From positions 1-42,591 of the forward strand of contig JAEWJH010000108.1 of the NCBI GenBank assembly GCA_023386635.1: DNA of 42,591 nucleotides, in the 5' to 3' direction. The translations under genes were made by a program, and so were the position numbers. The notes beneath the pieces are model-generated. The model made no database searches. It had not been told where the DNA came from and saw nothing but the letters and a program-made list of their open reading frames with translations. Of this stretch, positions 8,720 through 15,416 are shown one piece after another (positions within the stretch are counted from its first letter, which is position 1; each line of letters opens with the position of its first letter). The DNA comes from Pseudomonadota bacterium (GTDB lineage: Bacteria; Pseudomonadota; Alphaproteobacteria; Rhizobiales; Xanthobacteraceae).

Positions 8720-10123
8720 ATGGCTTACGATCTCATCGTCATCGGCGCCGGTCCCGGCGGTTATGTTTGCGCGGTGCGCGCGGCGCAGCTCGGTCTCAAG
8801 ACCGCGATCGTCGAGAAGCGCGCGACGCTTGGCGGCACCTGCCTCAATGTCGGCTGCATCCCGTCGAAGGCGCTGTTGCACGCCTCCGAACTGTTCGAGG
8901 AAGCAGGCCACAGCTTCGCCAAGATGGGCATCGGCGTTTCCGCGCCGAAACTCGATCTCGCGGCGATGCAGAAATTCAAGGACGAAGGCGTCGACGGCAA
9001 CGTCAAGGGCGTCGACTTCCTGATGAAGAAGAACAAGGTCGACGTCGTCTACGGCGCGGCGCGCATTGCCGCCGCCGGCAAGGTCGAGGTCAAGGGCAAC
9101 GACGGCAAAAGCCAGACGCTGGAGGCCAAGGCGATCGTCATCGCCACCGGCTCCGAGGTGGCGAAGCTCAAGGGCATCGAGATCGACGAGAAACGCGTCG
9201 TGTCCTCGACCGGTGCGCTGGCGCTCGACAAGGTGCCGGGCAAGCTGGTCGTGGTCGGCGCCGGCGTGATCGGCCTCGAACTCGGTTCGGTGTGGCGGCG
9301 TCTTGGTGCGGACGTGACGTTCGTTGAATTCGCCGACCGCATCATGCCGGGCATGGACAGCGAAGTGTGCCGGCAAAGCCAGCGCATTCTGGAAAAGCAG
9401 GGCCTCAAGTTCAAACTGAGCGCCAAGGTCACGGCGGTCGACACCGGCGGCAAAACGTTGAAGGTCAAGGTCGAGCCGGCGAAGGGCGAAGGCTCCGGCG
9501 AAACGCTCGACGCCGATGTGGTGCTCGTCTCGGTCGGCCGCGTGCCGTACATCGACGGGCTTGGCCTCAAGGAAGCGGGCGTGGCGCTCGACGAGCGCGG
9601 GCGCGTCAATGTCGATCACTACTTCGCAACCAATGTGCCGGGCATCTGGGCGATCGGCGATGTGATCAAGGGGCCGATGCTGGCGCACAAGGCCGAGGAC
9701 GAAGGCGTTGCGGTTGCGGAAATTCTCGCCGGTCAGGCCGGTCACGTGAACTACGACGTGATCCCGAACGTCGTTTACACCTATCCGGAGATCGCCTCGG
9801 TCGGCAAAACCGAGGATGAGCTGAAGCAGGCCGGCGTCGCCTACAACACCGGCAAGTTTCCGTTCACCGCCAACGGCCGCGCCAAGGTCAACATGACCAC
9901 CGAGGGCTTCGTGAAGATCCTCGCCGATGCCAAGACCGATCGCATCCTCGGCGCGCATATCGTCGGCCCGGATGCCGGCACGATGATCTCCGAACTGGCG
10001 GTGGCGATGGAGTTCTCGGCGTCGTCGGAAGACGTGGCCCGCACCTGCCATCCGCATCCGACCTTGTCGGAAGCGGTCAAGGAAGCCGCGCTCGCCGTCG
10101 AGAAGCGCGCGATCCATATGTGA
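8720..10123 (+). CDS. lpdA: Dihydrolipoyl dehydrogenase (E3)
   Basis: FAD flavoprotein that reoxidises the dihydrolipoyl arm of E2 with NAD. The 467-residue protein begins with the FAD-binding motif GAGPGG (residues 9-14) and has the redox-active disulfide Cys41/Cys46 in GGTCLNVGCIPSK. The NAD-binding motif GAGVIGLELGSV lies in the middle, and the C-terminal dimer domain carries the His-Glu pair in HPHPTLSEA. I chose ATG 8720 (AYDLIVIGAG follows) because the upstream ATG at 8687 lies beside the end of a palindromic repeat and adds 11 unconserved residues. By position it serves 2-oxoglutarate dehydrogenase, though such E3 proteins can be shared with other 2-oxoacid complexes. Confidence 0.97.
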   Translation: MAYDLIVIGAGPGGYVCAVRAAQLGLKTAIVEKRATLGGTCLNVGCIPSKALLHASELFEEAGHSFAKMGIGVSAPKLDLAAMQKFKDEGVDGNVKGVDFLMKKNKVDVVYGAARIAAAGKVEVKGNDGKSQTLEAKAIVIATGSEVAKLKGIEIDEKRVVSSTGALALDKVPGKLVVVGAGVIGLELGSVWRRLGADVTFVEFADRIMPGMDSEVCRQSQRILEKQGLKFKLSAKVTAVDTGGKTLKVKVEPAKGEGSGETLDADVVLVSVGRVPYIDGLGLKEAGVALDERGRVNVDHYFATNVPGIWAIGDVIKGPMLAHKAEDEGVAVAEILAGQAGHVNYDVIPNVVYTYPEIASVGKTEDELKQAGVAYNTGKFPFTANGRAKVNMTTEGFVKILADAKTDRILGAHIVGPDAGTMISELAVAMEFSASSEDVARTCHPHPTLSEAVKEAALAVEKRAIHM

Positions 10124-10130
10124 TTGTTGA

Positions 10131-10244
10131 CCTCATCCTGAGCAGCGATCCGCAGGATCGCGTCTCGAAGGATGAGATCAAAACACGAGAATGGCGTCAC
10201 CTCATGGTTCGAGACGCCCGCTACGCGGGCTCCTCACCATGAGG
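10131..10244. repeat. Composite palindromic repeat, family 1, copy C
   Basis: It begins CCTCATCCTGAGCAGC and ends GGGCTCCTCACCATGAGG, with GTCTCGAAGGATGAG and GGTTCGAGACG in the middle. It fills the gap between the convergent ends of lpdA and the DUF4337 gene, where a two-way hairpin could help end transcription. Confidence 0.85.
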
Positions 10245-10249
10245 TTCAA

Positions 10250-10843
10250 TCACACCAAATGCACGGCGTGCGGCGCGAAGAAGCCGATCGCCGTGAACGC
10301 CAGGCCGAGGACGGCGAGCGCGCCGGACAGATAAGCCAGCACCATCATCCCGGTGATGATCGTCGCCGACGCCAGCACGATGCCGATCTGGAATGCCGCC
10401 GACGCTACCTCGTAGTGGTGATAGCGCGCCAGCGCCGTATCGCGCTTATGCTCGGCCGCCTTGGCTTTCTCAACCAGTTGTTTGCGGCCTTCGCCGGTCG
10501 AAGGCTCGTCGTTGTAGCGCGCCGCGGTCGCCTTCCAGGCGTCGATGCGCTTCTGCATCCGTTCCCTGGTCGCCGGGTCGGTGGCGCCGGCGACCTCGAT
10601 TTCCAGCGCCTCGGCGGCGGTGCCGACCGCGGTCATGCGGATGGTCTTGGCCTGGAAGAACGCCCAGAGATTCGACGCTTCCACATTGTCGCTGATGGCG
10701 CTGGTCTGCGCGCTCTTGCCGAGCGTTTCCGAGAACGCCAGGAACAGCGCGATCACCGCGATCAAGAGCGCGATGCCTTTGTTGTGGCCGGCGGCGTGTT
10801 CGGCGTGCTCCGCGTGTTCGAGATTTTCGTGCGGCCCGCTCAT
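10250..10843 (-). CDS. DUF4337-type membrane protein
   Basis: Function unknown. The 197-residue protein has a His/Glu-rich N-terminus (ENLEHAEHAEHAAGHNKG), a membrane segment at about residues 24-42 (IALLIAVIALFLAFSETLG), a charged soluble middle with likely helices (about 60-140), and two more hydrophobic segments at the C-terminus. This layout and the motif SAQTSAISDNVEASNLWAFF fit the DUF4337 family, which is widespread in proteobacteria and has no known role. It lies downstream of xerC on the same strand, 87 bp away, and may be co-transcribed. The His cluster could bind metal, but nothing here shows that it does. Confidence 0.85.
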   Translation of the reverse strand: MSGPHENLEHAEHAEHAAGHNKGIALLIAVIALFLAFSETLGKSAQTSAISDNVEASNLWAFFQAKTIRMTAVGTAAEALEIEVAGATDPATRERMQKRIDAWKATAARYNDEPSTGEGRKQLVEKAKAAEHKRDTALARYHHYEVASAAFQIGIVLASATIITGMMVLAYLSGALAVLGLAFTAIGFFAPHAVHLV

Positions 10844-10930
10844 GCCATCCTCACGCGTTATGGGGTCGCGCGACGATGATCTGACTCGATACCGTCCGGC
10901 AAGAGTATGGAACCCGGTTTTACGGCGTGT

Positions 10931-11872
10931 TTATGCGCGGGGGTGCGCGCTGCGGTAGACGTCGAGCAGCCGCTCGGTGTCGACGGCCGTGTAGATCTGC
11001 GTTGTCGACAGCGAGGCGTGGCCGAGCAATTCCTGGATCGCGCGCAAATCGCCGCCGCGACCGAGCAAATGGGTCGCGAAAGAGTGCCGCAGCGCATGCG
11101 GCGTGGCGCTGTCCGGCAGGCCGAGCGCGCCGCGCAACTGCTCCATGGCAAGCTGGATAATGCGTGGCGACAGCGGCCCGCCGCGCGTGCCGCGAAACAG
11201 CGGGGTGTCGGCGGCGAGATCGTAAGGACACTGGCGCATATAATCGTCGATCAACTGGCGCACCTGCGGCAGCACCGGCACCATGCGCCGCTTGTTGCCT
11301 TTACCCGTCACTGTGAGCGTATCGGCCGAGGCTTTCACGTCGGCGGCGGTAAGGCCGAGCGCCTCGGAGATGCGCAGACCCGATCCGTAGAGCAAGGCGA
11401 GCACGGCAGCGTCGCGGGCGATTACCCATGGCGCGCGGTTCTCGCCGGCGCGCAATCCGGGATCGGCGAGCTGCTGCGCGGAGGACACGTTGAGCGGCTT
11501 CGGCAGGGTCCTGGCGAGCTTCGGCGCGCGCACGGCGGCGAGGGCGCCGACCTTGCCTTTGCCGTTGCGCTCCAAAAACGACGCGAACGAGCGCGCCCCG
11601 GCGAGGAGGCGCATCAGCGAGCGGCTGCCGATGCCGTCGGCGCGGCGCGCGGCCATGAAGGCGCGCACGTCCTGCGGCGTCAGCGCCGCGAGGTCCTTGA
11701 GGGTCGGGCTCTGGCCGAGATGGCCGGTCAGGAAGCCGAGGAACTGGCCGACGTCGCGTTGATAGGCCTCCAGCGTCTTCGGCGACATGCGCCGTTCGCT
11801 GGCGAGAAACGCCATCCAGTGGCGCATTTCCGCGGCCACATCGGGGGCGAGGCTGAAGGCGAGATCGACCAT
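10931..11872 (-). CDS. xerC: Tyrosine recombinase XerC
   Basis: Site-specific recombinase that acts with XerD at dif to resolve chromosome dimers. The 313-residue protein has an N-terminal core-binding domain (about residues 10-105, RRMSPKTLEAYQRDVGQFL) and a C-terminal catalytic domain with the full active-site set: Arg167 in GSGLRISE, Lys191 in TGKGNKR, His259 and Arg262 in HALRH, His285 in LLGHASL and the nucleophile Tyr294. I placed the start at MVDLAFSL; longer in-frame starts would run into priA. It is divergent from priA with 77 bp between them. Assignment as XerC rather than XerD rests on similarity and on the presence of a second, XerD-like gene at 35304-36239. Confidence 0.92.
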   Translation of the reverse strand: MVDLAFSLAPDVAAEMRHWMAFLASERRMSPKTLEAYQRDVGQFLGFLTGHLGQSPTLKDLAALTPQDVRAFMAARRADGIGSRSLMRLLAGARSFASFLERNGKGKVGALAAVRAPKLARTLPKPLNVSSAQQLADPGLRAGENRAPWVIARDAAVLALLYGSGLRISEALGLTAADVKASADTLTVTGKGNKRRMVPVLPQVRQLIDDYMRQCPYDLAADTPLFRGTRGGPLSPRIIQLAMEQLRGALGLPDSATPHALRHSFATHLLGRGGDLRAIQELLGHASLSTTQIYTAVDTERLLDVYRSAHPRA

Positions 11873-11949
11873 GAGGGGAGCTTGGCAGGGAACGGTGAAG
11901 GCTTCCTTGACCCTTTCATCGCGCGCCGGAATCGGCCAGACCAGACCGC

Positions 11950-14136
11950 ATGGCGCAAAACCCTTTGGCGCAGCCGATTGTCGATGTTCTGGTCCCCGTC
12001 GCGCTCGATCAGGCTTATTCCTATCGGGTTCCGCACGGCATGACGCTCGCCCCCGGCGACGTTGTGACGGTGCCGCTCGGCCCGCGCGAGACGCTGGGCG
12101 TCGTCTGGGGCGAAGGGACGGCAAGGCCCAGCCTGCACAACCGGCTCAAGGATGTGGGCGCCAGGCTCGACGTGCCGCCGCTCAAGGACGAACTGCGCAA
12201 ATTCGTCGACTGGGTCGCCAATTACACTTTGAGCGCGCGCGGCAGCGTGCTCGGCATGACGTTGCGCATGGGTGCGCATCTCGGGCCGGAGCGCGAGCGC
12301 GTCGGCGTGCGGCTTGTCGGTCCGCCGCCGCAGCGGCTCACGGCGGCGCGTGCGCGCGTGCTGCATGTCTGCGCGGACGGCATGACGCGCGCCAAGGGCG
12401 ATCTCGTCAAGGAAGCCGGCGTCAGCCCCGGCGTCGTCAATGCGCTGATCGATGACGGCGTACTGGAAGCGGTGACCTTGCCGCCTGAGCCGGTGGCGTC
12501 GTCACCCGATCCGGATTTCCTGACGCCGGATTTCAGCGACATTCAGCGCGACGCGGCGCGAGCGCTGCGAACCATCACCGCCGAAGGCGGGTTCAGCACG
12601 CTGCTGGTCGACGGCGTCACCGGCTCGGGCAAGACCGAGGTTTATTTCGAAGCGGTGGCGGAAGCGATCCGGCAAGGACGGCAATGCCTGATCCTGATGC
12701 CGGAGATCGCGCTCACCGCGCGCTTCCTCGATCGCTTCGCCGCGCGTTTCGGCGTGCGGCCGGCGGAATGGCATTCGCAACTCTCGCCGCGCAAGCGCGC
12801 GCGTACCTGGGCGGCGGTTGCCGATAACGGTGTGCGCGTCGTCGTCGGTGCGCGCTCGGCACTGTTCCTGCCCTATGCCGATCTTGCCTTGATCATCGTC
12901 GATGAAGAGCACGACCAGGCCTACAAACAGGAAGACGGCGCGCATTATCACGCGCGCGACATGGCGGTGGTGCGCGGCAGCATCGTCAAATGTCCGGTGG
13001 TGCTGGCGTCTGCGACGCCGTCGGTCGAGACGGAGGTGAACGCGCGCAAGGGCCGCTATCGTCGTCTGCATTTGCCGGAGCGGTTCGGCGGCCAGCACAT
13101 GCCGGCGATCGAGGCGATCGACCTGAAAGCCGAGGGCCCGCCGCGCGGTCGTTTCATCGCGCCGCGATTGGCGGAGGCTGTGAACATCGCGCTGGAGCGC
13201 GGCGAGCAGGCGCTGCTGTTTCTCAATCGTCGTGGCTTTGCGCCGCTGACCCTGTGCCGCGCCTGCGGCTATCGCTTTCACTGCCCGCATTGCGATGCCT
13301 GGCTGGTCGATCATCGCTTCAAGCGGCGGCTGGTCTGCCACCATTGCGGCTATGCGATGCCGCAGCCGGCGGAATGCCCGCATTGCCATGCGACCGAAAG
13401 CTTTGTGGCCTGCGGTCCCGGCGTCGAGCGGCTGGAGCATGAAGCGGCCGATCTGTTTCCGGAGCGGCGCATTCTTGTCCTCTCGAGCGATCTCGTGGAA
13501 TCCGTCGAGCGGCTGCAGCAGGAACTGGAAGACGTGGCGCAGGGCAGGTTCGACATCGTCATCGGCACGCAGCTCGTCGCCAAGGGGCACCATTTCCCGC
13601 GGCTGAATCTTGTCGGCATCGTCGATGCCGATCTCGGTCTCGGCAACGGCGATCCGCGCGCCGGCGAGCGGACGTTCCAGCTTCTGCATCAGGTCACGGG
13701 CCGCGCCGGCCGCGAAACCGGACGCGGCTACGGCTTCCTGCAGACGCATCAGCCGGAGCATCCGGTGATGCGTGCGCTCATTTCCGGCGACCGCGATGCG
13801 TTTTATTCGAGCGAGATCGAGCAGCGCGAAGCGACCGGCTATCCGCCGTTCGGGCGGCTCGCGGCGCTGATCGTGTCGGGCACGGACAAGCACCAGACTG
13901 AAGCCTATGCGCGCGAACTGGCGCGGGCGGCGCCGCGCGACGAGGCGATCCGCGTGCTCGGCCCTGCCGAAGCGCCGATCGCCATGGTGCGCGGGCGGCA
14001 TCGCTTCCGTCTGCTGGCGAAGGCGCCGCGCGCGACCGATCTGTCGGGCTATCTGCGCGCATGGATCGCCGCCGGCCCGAAACGGCGCGGCAGCATCAAG
14101 CTCGACGTCGATGTTGATCCGCAGAGCTTCTACTGA
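11950..14136 (+). CDS. priA: Primosomal replication protein N' (PriA helicase)
   Basis: 3'-to-5' DNA helicase that reloads the replisome at stalled forks. The 728-residue protein has an N-terminal DNA-binding domain, a Walker A motif in VTGSGKTEVYF (about residues 223-233), the DEEHD helicase motif near residue 318, an eight-cysteine zinc-binding insert (about 436-484, CRACGYRFHCPHC to CPHCHA), and the C-terminal helicase motif VTGRAGRETGRGYGFLQ. The length matches the family. ATG 11950 gives the usual N-terminus with an early VDVLVPVALDQAYSY. The 3' end overlaps the convergent exporter gene by 7 bp with no terminator between. Confidence 0.97.
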   Translation: MAQNPLAQPIVDVLVPVALDQAYSYRVPHGMTLAPGDVVTVPLGPRETLGVVWGEGTARPSLHNRLKDVGARLDVPPLKDELRKFVDWVANYTLSARGSVLGMTLRMGAHLGPERERVGVRLVGPPPQRLTAARARVLHVCADGMTRAKGDLVKEAGVSPGVVNALIDDGVLEAVTLPPEPVASSPDPDFLTPDFSDIQRDAARALRTITAEGGFSTLLVDGVTGSGKTEVYFEAVAEAIRQGRQCLILMPEIALTARFLDRFAARFGVRPAEWHSQLSPRKRARTWAAVADNGVRVVVGARSALFLPYADLALIIVDEEHDQAYKQEDGAHYHARDMAVVRGSIVKCPVVLASATPSVETEVNARKGRYRRLHLPERFGGQHMPAIEAIDLKAEGPPRGRFIAPRLAEAVNIALERGEQALLFLNRRGFAPLTLCRACGYRFHCPHCDAWLVDHRFKRRLVCHHCGYAMPQPAECPHCHATESFVACGPGVERLEHEAADLFPERRILVLSSDLVESVERLQQELEDVAQGRFDIVIGTQLVAKGHHFPRLNLVGIVDADLGLGNGDPRAGERTFQLLHQVTGRAGRETGRGYGFLQTHQPEHPVMRALISGDRDAFYSSEIEQREATGYPPFGRLAALIVSGTDKHQTEAYARELARAAPRDEAIRVLGPAEAPIAMVRGRHRFRLLAKAPRATDLSGYLRAWIAAGPKRRGSIKLDVDVDPQSFY

Positions 14137-14903
14137 CCTGACATCGCAACGGCGCGGACGATCAGCGCGCCGCCGGCCAGGATCAGCACGCCGCAGAACA
14201 CGCGCGAGAACTGGTTGCGGTCGAGCGTCGCGGTCAGGCGGTGGCCGATGTACAGCCCGACCATCATCGCCGGCAGCAAGAAGACGCCGAGCATCGGCAG
14301 ATGGCCGTCATTGTAGACGCCGCTCGCCGCGAACACGAAAAAGCGTGTGAAGTTGCTCAGCCCGAGCACGGCGCTCAACGTGCCGCGCATCGCGTCGCGG
14401 TCGTGCAGGCGGCGGTTGAGATAGATGGCGTAGAGAAAGCCGCCGGCGCCGAACATGGCGCTGAACACGCCGCCGATGGTGCCGAATGGGATCACCCAGA
14501 CGCGGCTGAAATGCTTCTGCAGCGGCGGCGAGATCATCGTGTAGATCGCATAAGCGGTGACGAACACGCCGAGGATCAGCATCATCGGCCGCTGCGGCAT
14601 GTTCAGCAGAATATAGATGCCGAGCAGGCTGCCGATCACCATCAGCGGCACCAGCCGCAGCATTTCGCCCTTGTCGATCTTCTTGCCGAGCTTGATGCCG
14701 TTGATCACGATCGCGGTGCAGTCCACCAGCGACAGCAGCGGCACGATCTCGGCGACCGGCATCGCCTGCGCCAGCACCGGCGCGGCGATCAGCGCGCTGC
14801 CGAAGCCAGTGATGCCGAAGATGATGTAGGACGCAACGACCGCCGCCATCGCGAGGATGATCAGCTCGACCGGAGGCATGACGGGCAACAGCGCGGACAA
14901 CAT
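14130..14903 (-). CDS. TauE/SafE-family membrane exporter
   Basis: Predicted inner-membrane transporter of the sulfite exporter TauE/SafE family. Members have been linked to export of sulfite, sulfoacetate or other anions, but the substrate here is unknown. The 257 residues form about eight hydrophobic segments in two halves, with the typical early GITGFGSALIAAPVLA (about residues 30-45) and the second-half FGTIGGVFSAMFGAGG. The start at 14903 is uncertain; a Met eight codons later is possible. The gene lies 93 bp downstream of the guanidinium exporter on the same strand and could be in its transcript. Its stop overlaps the end of priA. Confidence 0.88.
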   Translation of the reverse strand: MLSALLPVMPPVELIILAMAAVVASYIIFGITGFGSALIAAPVLAQAMPVAEIVPLLSLVDCTAIVINGIKLGKKIDKGEMLRLVPLMVIGSLLGIYILLNMPQRPMMLILGVFVTAYAIYTMISPPLQKHFSRVWVIPFGTIGGVFSAMFGAGGFLYAIYLNRRLHDRDAMRGTLSAVLGLSNFTRFFVFAASGVYNDGHLPMLGVFLLPAMMVGLYIGHRLTATLDRNQFSRVFCGVLILAGGALIVRAVAMSGQ

Positions 14904-14996
14904 GCCGCCATATGGCCGAACGCGATTGCCCGTGGCAATCCGTCATTGCGGAATGCATGCTTCGTATGCGTTGCCGGCACCCGGACGAAGCGTGGA

Positions 14997-15311
14997 TTAC
15001 GACACCAGCTTCAGGCCGACGATGCCGCAGACGATCAGCAGGATCGAGACGAGGCGGCCGGCGGTGGCCGGTTCGCTGAACAGCCAGATGCCGAGCAGCG
15101 CGGTGCCGACGGCGCCGATGCCGGTCCAGACCGCATAGGCGGTGCCGACCGGCAGGGTGCGCAGCGCCCAGCCGAGCAACACGACGCTCAACACCATGCA
15201 GATCACGGTGAGGATCGACGGGACGAGACGGGTGAAGCTTTCGGTATATTTCAGTCCGATCGCCCAGCCGATTTCGAACAGGCCGGCGACGAACAGGATC
15301 AGCCACGACAT
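14997..15311 (-). CDS. gdx: SMR-family guanidinium exporter (Gdx/SugE)
   Basis: Small multidrug resistance protein of 104 residues with four membrane helices, a proton-coupled antiporter in the inner membrane. The essential Glu13 lies in the first helix (GLFEIGWAIGLKYTESF). That helix and LPVGTAYAVWTGIGAVG in the third fit the SugE/Gdx branch, whose physiological substrate is guanidinium, rather than the EmrE drug-exporting branch. Strong context support is a guanidine-II riboswitch 18 bases upstream. GAGG in the leader serves as the ribosome site. Expected behaviour, from the known family: expression rises when guanidine accumulates. The older name is sugE. Confidence 0.95.
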   Translation of the reverse strand: MSWLILFVAGLFEIGWAIGLKYTESFTRLVPSILTVICMVLSVVLLGWALRTLPVGTAYAVWTGIGAVGTALLGIWLFSEPATAGRLVSILLIVCGIVGLKLVS

Positions 15312-15329
15312 GACCGCACCTCAAAAAGG

Positions 15330-15375
15330 GCAGGGTCGTCCCTGCAAATGATGGGGAAGCGCGGGTCGTCCCGCG
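15330..15375 (-). ncRNA. Guanidine-II (mini-ykkC) riboswitch
   Basis: Read on the minus strand, two short hairpins stand in tandem: a first CGCGGG-ACGA-CCCGCG (15375-15360) and a second GCAGGG-ACGA-CCCTGC (15345-15330), with 14 bases between them. Perfect 6-bp stems closed by ACGR loops in tandem, followed by a Shine-Dalgarno sequence and an SMR gene, are the defining features of this riboswitch class. GAGG (15321-15318) follows the second hairpin, so control is probably at translation initiation. This was found from sequence alone, not by a covariance search. Confidence 0.93.
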
Positions 15376-15416
15376 TGCAGCAAATAGAACGGAGCAATGC
15401 CGCCGTCAATTCGTGC

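Noticed and set aside
11873..12124. Longer xerC with 84 extra N-terminal residues
   Set aside because: It would overlap the start of the divergent priA gene, and the added sequence is unlike any recombinase N-terminus.
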